From Coprinellus micaceus (Eukaryota > Basidiomycota > Agaricomycetes > Agaricales > Psathyrellaceae), in the NCBI GenBank assembly GCA_951394405.1, contig OX596337.1, positions 2,604,001-2,668,000 on the forward strand: a stretch of DNA of 64,000 nucleotides, in the 5' to 3' direction. Both the position numbers and the translations under genes were made by a program. The notes under the pieces were generated by a model. That model worked only from the letters and a program-made list of their open reading frames with translations, did not search any database and was not told where the DNA came from. This document shows, piece by piece, positions 9,884-21,849 of the stretch (within the stretch, counting starts at the first letter, position 1; each line of letters opens with the position of its first letter).

Positions 9884-11718
9884 ATGGCTATTGAGACAGA
9901 AAGCCCTTTTAGACGGGTCGCTGTCACTATTGAAAAGGTGAAGCGGTTCAGTCTCCCTATGCGGAAGCGTATTGAGCCAACAGTCGAACGTAGCATGAAG
10001 CAGTTCAGCAATCGATACATCACCTGCAGGCGGAAGCTGTGAAACGAGAACAGAAAATTGAAACCCTCGAAATTGAGCTGAGGCGAAGGGACGATACTAT
10101 CAACTCGTTGCTTGTACGGATTCAACGTCTTGAGGACCAGGGCGTGAACGATATCCGGTGGAAACCGAAGTTCGAGCATGCGCTGAGGCTTTTAAAGCCT
10201 CTCAAGCACTTCCTTGATGAGCAAGTGAGCCAATGGACCCTCTTCTGTAGCATGTACTCATGTAACTCGTTCCCCTCGTCATCCCCTACCTGCTTGCCTT
10301 GCGCCAGGATTTGGACGCAATCAGCGACGATCCCACTTTCCAGCGGGGAAACACTTTTAGTCACATCCCCCTTCAGACCAGGAGTGGTAGCCGCAGCGTC
10401 ACGAGTACCGGTAGCAGGAGCACTGCTCGTCCCTTACCGTCTCCAGCTGCCAGTTTTGACCGAGGTACAGATGGCGGCCGAACCCCAACGATATCTTCCA
10501 CCCGCCACAAGAAGGACAGTATCACCTCACCGAAAAGTGATATTTACGCCAGTGACAGCGAAAGAGTCAAGTCAAGTCCAACCCAGCGCCATGACCTCGT
10601 ACCCCAAGGCGTGACCCAAGTTGTACGGCGGGTTGTAAGTCCTAAACGCGAGCCAGGTATGGACCCAGGACGGCTGCAACCGCCATTGACTATCACTAAC
10701 CTACGACCTTAACCCTCATTGTCGACGGCAGTACCAAAGTCAAACGTCCCCCTCCCTGAGGACAACCCTGTAATGCCTATCGCTGTCTATTGGAAGGAAG
10801 CCCCACGATTCGCAGACTACGCACAGGGGCCGTACACTTGGGATAATATACAAGATGCCTTGAAGCTGGACGATGCTCAGGTACGTTGCGACTCCCACTG
10901 ATCCGTATAAGATTGATTCCACTGTGCTCAAGTACATTCCCGATTCCGCAGGGTGACGCGATTCAGTTGTGAGTAAAGCTATATCCTCCGCAGTCAAGAA
11001 GCCAACGTTTAAATTTGGCTCTCTGCATAGGCTAGAAGATACTTCCTCTCTTGGGCTACCTGTCGAGATCCTGGCTCTCGGCAGTGGTATCGGAAATGTC
11101 GCTTTCCTCCACCATCCGATGTTCTATGAAACAAATGGGAAAACATACCTCGTGAGCTGGTCCGATAAACGTACCCACTCGAGGAATGTGGAGTTCCTCG
11201 ATCAATGGTGCCAGAGAGCGCCTTCCTCTCATAGAAGCAACAGCCGATCCCCAAGACCCATTCTTCATGCCATTGCGCTCCCTGACGTCGACCCAGAAGC
11301 CGCCAAGGTAAGCTTTACACCGGGACACAAGCCGCAACAGCTTACCTGACTGAGACACCGTTTTAGGGATGGTGGTACTATTGTGCGATGACATGGAAGG
11401 TTGCTAAATTGCCTTCCATCTGGGGCATCATCGACTCTGAGCAGGTAGCTCCACACCCATTGCCCGATTCTCACTCAGAACTGACCCGGTTTCTACATTA
11501 TTCAGAAAACTAACCTCTCCGAGCACCTTGCCCAGCAGTGCCAGACGTTGACTAGAGAGCATATCGCAGCTCAGATGACCACCGGTGAGCTGGTCCAATT
11601 GACCGTTGAGTTGAGGCCTACCCGGGAAGACAAGACACTGGCCTTCCAAAAGGGAGTTTTAAAGCTTAGCCCTGGACCTTCTCCTGAACGAACACCTTCG
11701 GGGTCAAGCACATCTTGA
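9884..11718 (+). CDS. Unrecognised multi-exon protein with N-terminal coiled coil
   Basis: No family recognised. Supported exons are 9884-9937, 10030-10224, 10308-10656 and 10732-10880. A block from about 10994 runs to AAK before an intron, followed by GWWYYCAMTWKVAKLP, IIDSEQ and KTNLSEHLAQQ, and it ends at 11718. The junction between 10881 and 10993 does not resolve cleanly by eye. The N-terminus has a short Glu/Arg heptad segment (IETLEIELRRRDDTINSLL). A Ser/Thr-rich linker follows, then segments rich in aromatic residues (IAVYWKEAP, GPYTWDNI). The mixture resembles fungus-specific regulatory proteins, but that is not evidence of function. Gene structure is tentative. Confidence 0.5.
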
Positions 11719-12125
11719 ACCCGTGACCCTGCGACTGGCAGTATGTATTGTATTTGTATCGTCGCTCCGATCCGAAATCTAGTTCTCTCAGCACTTGAAT
11801 CTCTTTGAAAGGCTGGGCTCGGAGACATGCGGCATTTGCATCCTAACACTACGCTTCAAAGGAAACGAAATGCCGTACGGCGCCGCTTTCCCAAGCCATA
11901 TGTAATTTCAAGACGGCATCAATGCTCCATCACAAGTGTCAAGGCCCGCCTCTTTCCCTCCTCCCCCCACCTTCCCTGCCCCCAGACCTTGGACTCGAGA
12001 CTCTGGCGTCCCTTCCACTCTTTTATCGCTCCTCCGCTCCTTTCCCTCCTTTGTCTGCGTTGTCGTAGACAGCAGACCGCCTTCGACAACTTCGCAAAGC
12101 CAGATCAAAGCGGGTAGTAGCCGAT
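11719..12125 (+). promoter_or_regulatory. Pyrimidine-rich promoter and leader region
   Basis: The stretch from about 11940 to 12120 is strongly C/T-rich on the plus strand (runs such as ctccccccacc). This is typical of the leader of an actively transcribed fungal gene and leads directly into the ATG at 12126. Confidence 0.5.
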
Positions 12126-13593
12126 ATGGAATCCGTGCTTCGCAGGCCTTCCTTCCGCCTATCGAGCGTCGTGGCTCTCTTAACCCTCACCATCCTCTCC
12201 ATTCTGTTTATCACGTCTCCAATCAGCTCAGAGTCCTCGCTCTCGCAAGTTCATCGTCGCTCGATCGAGCTGCCGCCGCTTGTATTGAGGCAGGAGGACC
12301 CACCGACGCCTACAACTACTACCGAAGAGACCACAAGCACGTCTAGTACCACAAGCACCACAAGCACCACGCCCACTACCTCTACCACTTCGTCAACCAG
12401 TACGAGTACGAGAACCAGTACGAGCACGACATCGACGAGGACGGTTACATCCACCCGGCCTACCTCCACGGGTACTACGACCCAGACAATCACATCAACG
12501 ACATCAGAATTCAGCACTGCAACTTCCACCACTTCGTATGTTGCTTTTGATATATCATGCTTCGACACTCCTCAATCTGATATTATCATTTATCCCAATT
12601 TTGCCTTGTGCGTAGCTCGACGAGCCCGGGATCGACCTCGTCAACATCGCCCAATGGGCCGACTGCGAGTTCAGGAGCCGCGACCGTCGATCCTGTCTCG
12701 GGGACAACCTTGGTCATCTCGCCCGATTTCGTACCAGGCGCCGCAAGATCTAGTACCCAAGCGAATGGCGCGACGCGCGCTAATGGGGGTGTTGCACCTA
12801 CTTCGACTACCAAGGCCGACTCCACTGGCGCATCGAAGAAATCGTACGTCCTTCCTCCATTTACCCAATGGCCACACCAACACTTTGCCTTCGTAGGTTC
12901 TGGGATAATAAAGGCGCTGTAGCCGGAGTATTTGTCCTTATCTCGGTTGTCGCCCTGGCACTGCTTGCCTTGCTCTGGCGCGCTCTCGCTCGACGTCGTG
13001 CTGCCGCTCGCCAAAAACGTTTGACTGCCCAACTTTTTGGAGGCAAGTACGCTGAGAGCGATTTCGCCCCCAGTAACAACGGGCATTCCAACAATGGGGC
13101 CGGCGCCTATGGCGACGTCGAGAGTTACGGTGGTGGTAACGATACACGCTTCCGAGGTGCCCCAGTCACCGTTGGCGCTTCGGCATCCGATAATCCGTTC
13201 GAATCCAATACGGAACGGGACGTAACCTCTTCGAATCCTTGGAGCCCGCCTCCCGTCGCGTCGACTTCTAGAGTTTCGCCTGAGACGGGCGCTTCGACGG
13301 GATACCAGCCGCCGCATTCTGCGGCCTCGACATACGAGACCGCTCAGTCGCACTACTACACCCCCGCCGGTTCCGAACAATCCCACAACCACTATGCTGG
13401 TAGCGTCCCGGCTGTTAAAGTCACCGCCCCTCAGCAGTACATACCTCCTTCACAAACCTCGGCTTCGGCATCCTCTTTGTCATCCTACAGTAACGACCCC
13501 TCCAGCTCTGCGCCACCGACTGCGTTTAAAGGTCTTGGGGGTGCCGGAGATCGGGTGTCATATGACTCCTTCTATGGGGGCAAGGCGTACTAA
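12126..13593 (+). CDS. Mucin-like single-pass membrane protein (possible wall sensor)
   Basis: Predicted type I membrane protein of 444 residues. Exons are 12126-12535, 12616-12843 and 12897-13593. An N-terminal hydrophobic segment (VVALLTLTILSILFI, about residues 14-30) serves as signal or anchor. It is followed by about 160 residues of almost pure Ser/Thr, a likely O-mannosylated stalk. The motif FWDNKGAVAGVFVLI then leads into a second membrane segment ending before the basic RRRAAARQKR. The cytoplasmic tail of about 200 residues is rich in Ser, Pro, Tyr and Gly. The layout resembles Mid2/Wsc-type stress sensors, but no WSC cysteine domain is present. Sensor function is inferred only from architecture. 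Confidence 0.75.
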
Positions 13594-15112
13594 GTTCTCC
13601 TCTTGACGATCTCCCATCTCCCCTCTGTCTGGCAGTTATCGTTTTCGCCAACTCTAACGGTCAGCGAGGCTCGACTGGTTCCCGCCAGACGCTCTTGGTT
13701 GTTATTTTATTGCTCTTTATGCTCCAGCGGACCTTACGGGCGTTGGTTTGCCCATGGGGACCGCCTCTGATCCTCTTGTACACCTACCTGACCAACAGGC
13801 CCTTCCTGTGTTGTACCTCATCGAACGATTTTATCAACATATGTTTTTCTTTGTACAAACCAGGCTTTTAGCTACGTACTTCCGCTCAATATACTCGCTT
13901 GACACCCTTCCGACCGTACCGTACTACCTTCTAACCTTCAAGTTTGAGGGTGAGCCATGTCCCTATAACGCGGTATTATGTACCAGTATGCAAACTCTTT
14001 GCAGTCAAACAACGAGAAACTTGCCCATTGAGCGGTAGGTGAAAACCTGAGACTTGCGGCATTGTAGCAGCGCAGGGGGGGTGCGGAAAAGAGTAAGAGC
14101 ATGCATGCGATGACGTGGGGGATACGTAGTGAGTGTCCCGCGGTTTTCCCCTGCGTCTCGGAGCTGAAGCATCCGGCCATGGGCCATGATTCATCCTCCG
14201 CTCTCTCCGGCGCTATTAGCTCCTCCCCCAGGAACCAACATCCTCAGTGGCTACAGAATTTAAACACCGAACGTACGGGAGTCTTGATGATAATGGGCAG
14301 TGAAAGTGATTGCTGAAGGCCTGGGAGGAGTGACGGCGAAATGAGTAGGGATTTTCATTCAATTATTGAATTGAGCAGCCTAGTAAGACGGTATGGTCCA
14401 GCCAGTTGATGTTGAGGTGTGAGATTTCATCCGTCCCTCTTAGAGAATAGACGCCCGTGGGGATCCCTAGAAATAGTAATTAACCGGCTTCTAAACCTGG
14501 GCATCCGGCGTTCAAATAGCCGGGTATCCTCTGCGAACTTGAATGCACCTTTCGACTCATATAGAGTCCACGTCGAGGATAGGGCGGACCTGTAGGCGTA
14601 CAGCGGCTTGCGCCAAGCTGGCCGCTTCCCATATCTGTCGTCGCCCTATTGTTCGTTGTTCTTTGTCGAATCAACGCGTGTCTTCGTTCTTTGTCGTTCT
14701 GAGGCTGTCGGCGTGCCCTTGCTCGCGACACTTCTAACCGAAAAGGGTCGCGTTCTCAAGGTCAACCCATACCTGCATGACCTGAGGGTACGGAAGTAGT
14801 CCCTCTGTCTCGCTGTTACCACCCTCCGATGGGCGCATCGGCACACTTGAACCTGGGCTGGCCTTTCGAGGGCTGGGCTTGGGGATGCACCGAGTAACGT
14901 ATCACGTTTGGGTTCAGCCAATAAAAGCAAGTCTATATGATATACTAAACGGAGTGGGTTACGCGGTGCGCGAGATCATAATAAGAACAGAAAAGAGCCC
15001 TGGAGGTGTCCTCCTTTTCAGCGAGGGAGATCGAGCAGAGTATATAACTGAAACCTTGCTATACCCACCAGTCATCCAAGCCAAGGGCCCCGAGGGAGAG
15101 CCCGCAAGCTCT
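13594..15112. other. Gene-poor convergent gap
   Basis: These 1.5 kb lie between two genes that point towards each other. Short frames on both strands (13748-14038, 14101-14316, 14646-14930, 14879-15256) overlap each other and lack domains or splice-consistent extensions. The ends must hold both 3' untranslated regions. No repeat or RNA gene was recognised. Confidence 0.45.
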
Positions 15113-16004
15113 TCAGCCGTTCAAGCTTCCTTGACCAGGGAGAATGGTGCCATTGGTAGTAGCGGCGGCATGGCCACGAGCGAGGTAGCCGTAGCTAGGC
15201 AAATACCTGGGTTACGCATTCTGGTTAGTGACCCAGGCCTCAAACGGCGGCTATGAGGGGACGTACTTATCGAAGAATGGAAGGACCTCCGCAGCACCGG
15301 GGGTGTTCCTCCAGTCGCGCATGAGCTCGCAGACGATGGCGAAGAAGGAGAGAACCTGGACGCCGGCACCACGCATCCTGTCGTTAGCACCGTCCGCGAC
15401 AGCCTTGTTAAAGGTTCCAGAGGCATCAGAGTTGGCGAAGACTTCGTATCCTTCCTCAATGAGAGAAAGGGCGAGGAAAGCCGTGCAAACCTGAGGAGGG
15501 AAGAAAGAGAGTCAGCGAGCGCCTCAAGGTAGCGAATGATAAATGTCACTCACATCGGTCGTGATACCAGCTAGGATAATCTGGGTCTTGTTGGTGGCCT
15601 TGACTGCGGCGCGGAATTCCTCGTTACTCCAAGCGTCGACCTCGCCATTGCGCCTCACGAAGGTGGCATTGGGGTGCAATCTAGTGATCTCTTTGGGGAG
15701 GGGGCCGTTCGGGCCTGAGTAAATGTGGTCAGTCAAACAATGCGGGCGTTGAGGGGCATTGGAACTCACCAGTCTCCGCACTCGTGGTGAGGATGGTAGG
15801 CAGGTTGAACAAAACTCCGAGTTCAGCATGGGCAACGATGTTGTTACGGAACTCGACAGGGTTGATATCCTGGACCAGCTCAAACAATCCGACTTGATGA
15901 TCGACGACGAGCAAAGCGGCCTTGTTCTTATCGATGCGCGGAGCGGACGCGGCGAAGATGCTGGGCACAAGCCCGAGGGCCAAAACGAGAGTTTTGAAGA
16001 GCAT
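15113..16004 (-). CDS. Secreted isochorismatase-like (YcaC-type) hydrolase
   Basis: Predicted 237-residue cysteine hydrolase. Exons on the minus strand are 15770-16004, 15554-15714, 15267-15490 and 15113-15206. The protein starts with a signal peptide (MLFKTLVLALGLVPSIFA). The isochorismatase fold is shown by ALLVVDHQVGLF (catalytic Asp), NGEVDAWSNEEF, IILAGITTD and VCTAFLAL (nucleophilic Cys), followed by VFANSDASGTFN. This pattern is closest to the YcaC branch, whose true substrates are mostly unknown. Secreted isochorismatases of plant-associated fungi and oomycetes can lower host salicylate. Such a role here is speculation based on the signal peptide. A TATA box lies 82-88 bases upstream of the ATG. 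Confidence 0.88.
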
Positions 16005-16085
16005 TGCAAGGGAAAGTGATATGAGCTGTGGAGGGGAGTAGGGAGATGAGCTGTTTGCTGGCTTTTCACCTTAAGTCTGAAGGGC

Positions 16086-16092
16086 TTTTATA
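16086..16092 (-). promoter_or_regulatory. TATA box of the isochorismatase-like gene
   Basis: TATAAAA on the minus strand lies 82-88 bases before the ATG at 16004, the expected position for a regulated fungal promoter. Confidence 0.6.
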
Positions 16093-17432
16093 CCCAAGAT
16101 ACTCTTCGTCATACCCAGGGTTTTCGCCGAGTTGGACGCCCCCAGCGCTGACTACCACAAGGTTGACAGTTACCGAGTGGGGTCCAAGATGTGCGGCGTC
16201 ATAGAACGCGATGCCATATCCGGCCCTACCTGACAAACTCCGTCCCTAAGAGGAAGAGACGCCCGCACCCCCCGTGGGTGGACATGTCGATCTAATTCCC
16301 ACAAAAGGTAAGCGCCCAATCACTGGAAGTCTCCAGAAGCAACGGAGGTGATATCGCCGGTGAGACGCTCCTCTTCGTGGAACTTCCGCCACCGATTCGA
16401 GTATACCTGCTGATGTGACCAGGAAGTGCCACTCATTTAAGTTTACGCATGCCATTGAACAGCCTTGGCGATTGAAGGGTGTGCTGAGCAAGGCGCTGGA
16501 ACCCTCATCATGGTCATACCGCATTTAACGTTTGAGGACCCACACTGATCCATACAGCGATGTCGATTACGACAAAGACCCCAAGCCACGGCATTCAGAT
16601 CAGCACATTTCAGCACGGCACCGCGCAAAAGATCCCAGGGAGGGCCTCATTGGCTACGGGAAAGAGCCGCCTGACCGTCGAGGATGGAGTTCGCGGCGAT
16701 GAGGCCAGGACGGGCGCTGATGGGTGTGGCCGGGGGAACATGTACCGGTTTCGCTTGCATTATGCCCAGCAGCTTGCTGTGGGCAGAGAAACCATGTTAC
16801 AGTAGGGTCCTGGAACGTGCGAACGGGCGCTCTTCGGGACTCAACGACAATGATATCGATTGGAAGGGTGAGTGCTGGCATGAGGCCAGTCCAATAATCA
16901 TTCGGGTCCTGATCATATTACACAAGGAATTTGTACAACGGTGGGGAGATGTTCTGAGATGTTCCCGTCACGGTTTAACCGAACCGCCGAGGTCACACAG
17001 TGACAAACCCTCCGTGAAGAGAATGGGTACAGGAATACGGCGACGCTATCAGCCACCACACAAATCGACGTCAACTTAACGGAGCTCGAAAATGCAGCTC
17101 GGCATCGTGAACGCCCGGTAGGACGTCTCGCGCCGTCAACCAGAATATAACCCCCCACCAGCTGAGTGAACATCCGTGCGATGTGCTGGGCGCTTCGGTG
17201 GTTGATACTATAGCGGAAATGAACTCGGTAAAAAATGTGTTCAAAATGGCAAAATAGCAATCACGTGACTACCTTTTCTTGATGGACATTCAAAGCTGAA
17301 TCTGATTGGCGGACTGGCAGAACTGGGTCACTGCGAATCTTGTCCGTCCAACGAAAGTGCATTAAACCTGGTGTAAGCTATGCGGTACCAGACTCCGATT
17401 TCTATATAAGTGGACCCCACCGTCTATATCTC
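16093..17432. other. Upstream region of the isochorismatase gene, with dispersed repeat
   Basis: These 1.3 kb separate the isochorismatase start from the 3' end of lipin. They contain one copy of a dispersed repeat (16957-17218, minus) and otherwise no supported gene. Open frames at 16246-16524 and 16684-17079 carry no domain. Confidence 0.45.
16957..17218 (-). repeat. Dispersed repeat, copy 1
   Basis: Read on the minus strand, this segment matches the plus strand at about 38043-38335. Shared blocks include tatcaaccaccgaagcgccc, cagcacatcgcac, attctggttgacgg and tgtgtggtggctgat. In one frame both copies read INHRSAQHIA then LVGGY(I/L)LVDGARRP. The copies differ by substitutions and indels and lie in opposite orientation. 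No terminal repeats or transposase were seen, so the class is unknown. Ends are approximate. Confidence 0.75.
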
Positions 17433-20400
17433 TTAGAGGAAAGGTACCTTCGACATCTCTCCAGCAGCCAAAATATCGTCATCGAACTCCTCCTCCACAG
17501 GATCTTCTTCTCCGTCGTGTTCTGCTTCTTCTTCATCATCATAATTGCGTTCCCTCTCTTCATCGCTGAAGTGTATATCTTCTTCTTCATCCATCAAGGA
17601 CCCGGGCATGCTCGTCATACTTCTCCTCCTTTCTCGCTTTAGCCTCCTCCTTCCATACGCACCGTCTGACAGTGTGGCTTCGTCATCATCTTCGCTATCG
17701 TAGTCGTCGGACAGTTGCGACTCTGGGCTGGCGCTCCTCCTGAGACCGTTGACGGTCGTCATGAAACCAAGGGTCGAGCTCAACCGCTCGAACGACGACA
17801 TCTGTCGCAGGTGACTGCTCCTGTATCCACCTTCATTCCCATCACCATCTTTCGTGCCATCCTGCTGCCTGGTTCCAACCAAATTGGGGGGAAGGTTAGA
17901 CTGTCGGCTTCCAACCAAGCTAAAGTTCCGTAGTCGAGCAAGAGCACTTTGATTGGAAGTATCGGAACGAGCACTGAGAGCTGGGGATGGTGGTGAGAGG
18001 TCGGGGAGAGGGAACTCTTGTACAGGGGCGCGCCAGTAGTTAAAGTCCGTGTATTCTGGCGTCCACTTCTTGTGGATAGGTGGGAACATTTGGTCAACAA
18101 GATCCGTCATGTGAATGTAGCTAGGAAATAGGGTGATTAGAGTGCCAAAGCCAAGTAGTTAGTGGGCAACACTTACGAGCTCTTATATCCCGCGAGCTCT
18201 AACAGCTCCATCTTGACCTCTCCAGCGGAATCAATGGTGAAGATCCGTGCACTGGGGATGTTCACAGTTCGATAGCTTAGAGCATCCGTGATACGGTTTC
18301 CAAAGCCGGCGTAGAAAGGATACTTGGTATGCTCTCCGAATAGCCGCTGAATGTCTCGCAGGCACGCCATCTTGAAGACTTCGGGTTTACGCAGGACGAC
18401 TTCGCTGGGAAAACCTTACTTTCAGCGTCCAGAACTTTACGTGAAATCAGGAGAGACATACCGATGGAGGGAAGCCATCAGACGGTCAGGGCTCATGATG
18501 ACAGGTCCTTCCGGTAGTTGGTAGTCATTCTGTTTGATGCCTTTCAGATAGCCACGAGTAGCATCGGCCTGTCCGATAGCGCGAGAGGTTAGGTACATAA
18601 TCTTATACCCATTTCTCGTGACGTCGGTGTACAGTTTCGCCACGCCCAGATGAGTCCAGTCTCGTCCAATCATGGCAAAGACATGGCCGAGACCGTCAGA
18701 CCTTCGATGAGTTAGTTTATGAGTTCGAGGGCAATCGGAGCAGAGCACTCACTTAGTGATGGTGCCGTCGATGTCAGAGACGACCACGAGGTCGGTGTGT
18801 TCCCACACAAAGATCCTAGCTGTTGCAGCAACTGCACCTGTTGCCGAGAGAGAGAAGGTAATGGTATTGGGACCCGGTTGCAGATTGAGGGCTTTCTACT
18901 CAATGGTGAGCGTCGGCATTGCACCAACGATGGGGGAGGCATACCAGCTGGTCAGACGTTAACCGTAACGTTTTTGCGAACTTCTTCTTCTTCTCCAGCG
19001 CTGGGTGGTCCTCTGTTCCAGAGACAGGCTTGGTGTCGTGCTTCACTTCGTGAACGGGTATATTCTCAACGGCCTCAGTGATGACATCCACTGTTGGGAC
19101 TGGCGAGGCGCCGTTCGGAATGCCATTCTACGAGGTAGTGAATGGTCTGTGCGATGACGAAGTAGGTCGAGACTTACCTGCCCCTCAATTAACAGCGCAT
19201 GTGCTTCCTTTGACGGTGATTGTGCCTCTTTCTTCTTGCTGCTTCGGAACCACGGCACCCAGCTATACGAAGACTTGTGGTTCTCATTAGAGGGTTTATG
19301 ACCCTCACCTTCGTCCTGAAAGCCCTGCTCTGGTGGCTCTGACTTCGCGCGCAGATGTGTCTTCTCTGAATAACCTAGCGAGTCAGGGGAAGCTTCCGAA
19401 GCGGGCGATGTCGGTAGAGAATTTTCGCTGAACGGTGAAACTGGACGGAGAGGTTGACCGGCCGCTCTCCGTCGCAATGCGGTATTGCGCCACTGGGCCA
19501 AAGCGTCCATGAGGGGCGGGGAATCGTTCCGAGTAATAAACCTAGCAACAATATCAGCTACAAATGCGAAGGAGGGAGTTAGATGTATACACACTGGTCA
19601 ACTCCCACCCAGCACATAACTAGGGCAGAATCGTGGATGATGTTGTCATCGTTGAGGAACCGATCGAAGTCCACTAAATGCTGTTGGAATGACGCCAGAT
19701 CCACACCGTTTTGACCCGCCAGACTGAGCTGAAAACCGACTTTCTGGCCCTCTATTGAAAGAATGATCTTTGTTGGGTCCCCTTTACTGGCCCTCAAACT
19801 TCCACCCTCGTCCTTGAAAAGTCGAGACTCCCGAGAAAACTCGTCCTCTTCTGCCTCATCGAAGTCCTCGTACTCCTTCCAGTGTCTTCGATCCCTCTTC
19901 GTAAAAGACGAAGAGGAGCCTGCGGGAGACTGAGCCGGTACGCTGTGACTTCTACCATGCTTGTCATCCGCTAGAGTACGACCTCGACTGTCTCCTTCAC
20001 TGGCGACGCCATCCTCACCCTCTTCGTCGCTGTCCTCCAATATAGGTAATCTCATGCCCCCAAGTCTCCCATTTCTCACTTGGACCGTCTTGGTATTCGA
20101 TCTCCACCTATCTCCAGATCTTGAACCAGAAGCGCGTGGGCTTTCCAGCCTCCCTCCTTTCGAGAACGTGGTCTTCATAGGGGAAGGCTGTGGGAAGTTA
20201 CCCCACTCCCACATATACTCCTGGTGTTGATGTCGTGTTGCGCTGAGAGGGTGATGAGAATGGGTAAGGAGTTCGCTGGCGGAATGGTCGGGTATAGTGA
20301 GCATCGTGGGTCCAACATCCACTTCAGGTGGAGGTTCTGAGACAGCTCGGAGGAGAGGAAACTGTCGTGGGGGCGACGACCCTTCTGGTATGGCATTGGG

Positions 20401-21521
20401 TGAATTTGGGCCGACATTGGCGGGGGTTACTGGTACAGTTGATGTATCTAGCACTGTGGTTAGATATTATTCAGTGTATACAGGAACAAAACTCACTTAA
20501 AGGCATCTCGAAGTCTCCGAAGTCTGAAGAGTGAATGGTCCCGTCAGAATGTTCACGGCGGCGATGGCCTGAATGGTAACCCTCCATATCCAGCGCAACG
20601 TCTACCATGGGCTGTCAGGCATGTACCCCCCTAGGTTTACCAGGCACATACCGTGGTGATATTCGACCTCTGGAGCGCGACCCTCGTTCCTCATTCTTCT
20701 CCTCAAAGCCTCATCGACAACCTGGTCTTGGGCAACCATCTCCGGTGTGCGATTGCCAGGGTGATCGTCTCCCTTAGGCGCATCTAGATAAGACGACTGG
20801 TTCAATGTTGTTCTTGACGCGGACCGCTTGAGGAACGAGGGGACGTGGTGGCTCGGCTTGGGTGTGATATGCTGGTGGGCTGCCTCGTCTTGCCGGCGTT
20901 GAGCTTCTGAGCGTCCATCCAGGTCTAAATACTCCGGTTCGCCAACAGGCCCTTCTACGGGTTCTTCGTGCTTCTCCGGTATCCGCCCCTCTTCTTCTGC
21001 GCGTTTCTGCTCCAGTTTCTCCGCTTGCTCTCGATCATCACCTTGTTGCTCATGGTCTGCCGCGAATCGCTCGTCCTTTCCGGATACCTGAGCTCCAGCA
21101 TCGACTGCCGTCGCCTCTGAGGTCGGGGTTGTTGCTTGTAGGATTGGGCTGGTGATAAGGTCGTCCGGCACGTCGTCCTCAGTCTCGAAAACGAAAAAGG
21201 CTTCCCCCGCGTCTCCGATCTTCATGCTATACGGGATCGGGTTGCCATTTACTGAGACGTTGACCTGGGCCCGAGGCTAAGACTCTGGCCGGAATTGACG
21301 AGAATAGCACGTACCTTCTTCTCCGCAGGCCTTAAGACTTGCCACTTCCCAAACCGCACATGGAAGGGACTACACGCAAGCTCTGTACCGTCTCCATCAG
21401 GGGCAGGACGTTGAATGACAATGACATCGATGGCTCCAGTGAGAGTTGAGGGGTTGACGTCCTTGTAGAACTGGTAGGGAGCGGATATTGCATTGACGAC
21501 GGCACCTCGAAGGTAGTTCAT
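17433..21521 (-). CDS. PAH1: Lipin / phosphatidate phosphatase
   Basis: Mg-dependent phosphatidate phosphatase making diacylglycerol for lipid storage, acting at the ER/nuclear envelope after dephosphorylation by Nem1-Spo7 in yeast. The first exon (21315-21521) encodes the N-LIP domain ([19 protein letters not shown]), continued in exon 2 from 21264 ([14 protein letters not shown]). A long disordered region follows, with the lipin motif [10 protein letters not shown] near 20210. The catalytic LNS2/HAD domain starts at [18 protein letters not shown] (DxDGT, about 18690-18790) and runs through [12 protein letters not shown], then [13 protein letters not shown]. An acidic C-terminal tail resembles the Pah1 tail. 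Roughly ten introns are present. The protein is estimated at about 1,150 residues. The start at 21521 is set by the family N-terminus. Confidence 0.95.
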
Positions 21522-21849
21522 ACCAGCGAACGCCTTTGCAGCTGGTGGTCGGAGCAAAGGAATAAACTCGAAATGTTTTGGGGTATGGCGCCAACGGAAT
21601 GAATGGGGAGGGATCAAGGGACGTGTCGTTGTTCGCCCCACACGTGCGACCGAGAGAGTGTGAGCGTATCTGGGGACGAGACGATGGCAGTAGTTCCTCT
21701 GAAGGAGCCTCTTCTGTCGGTTGGAGCTTCAAGCTTCAGGTCATGAAGTAAGAGGTGATGGTCTCACCGCGTGAAATGCACCGAGGGCATCTCCATGTGA
21801 TAACATAAAATAAAGACTGAAAGTACAGCTACTACATGCAACACCGGAA
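21522..21849. other. Promoter region of lipin
   Basis: 328 bp lie between the 3' end of the NDUFB9 gene and the lipin ATG, both on the minus strand. No separate gene was seen. Confidence 0.45.

Noticed and set aside
12251..12568. Minus-strand open frame of 105 residues very rich in Val
   Set aside because: It is the antisense of the Ser/Thr repeat region of the mucin-like gene. The Val/Leu pattern follows from the complement of Ser/Thr codons.
11760..14880. Similar strings ggctgggct.gg near 11813 and 14870
   Set aside because: The match is only about a dozen bases and does not extend, so it is not a repeat.
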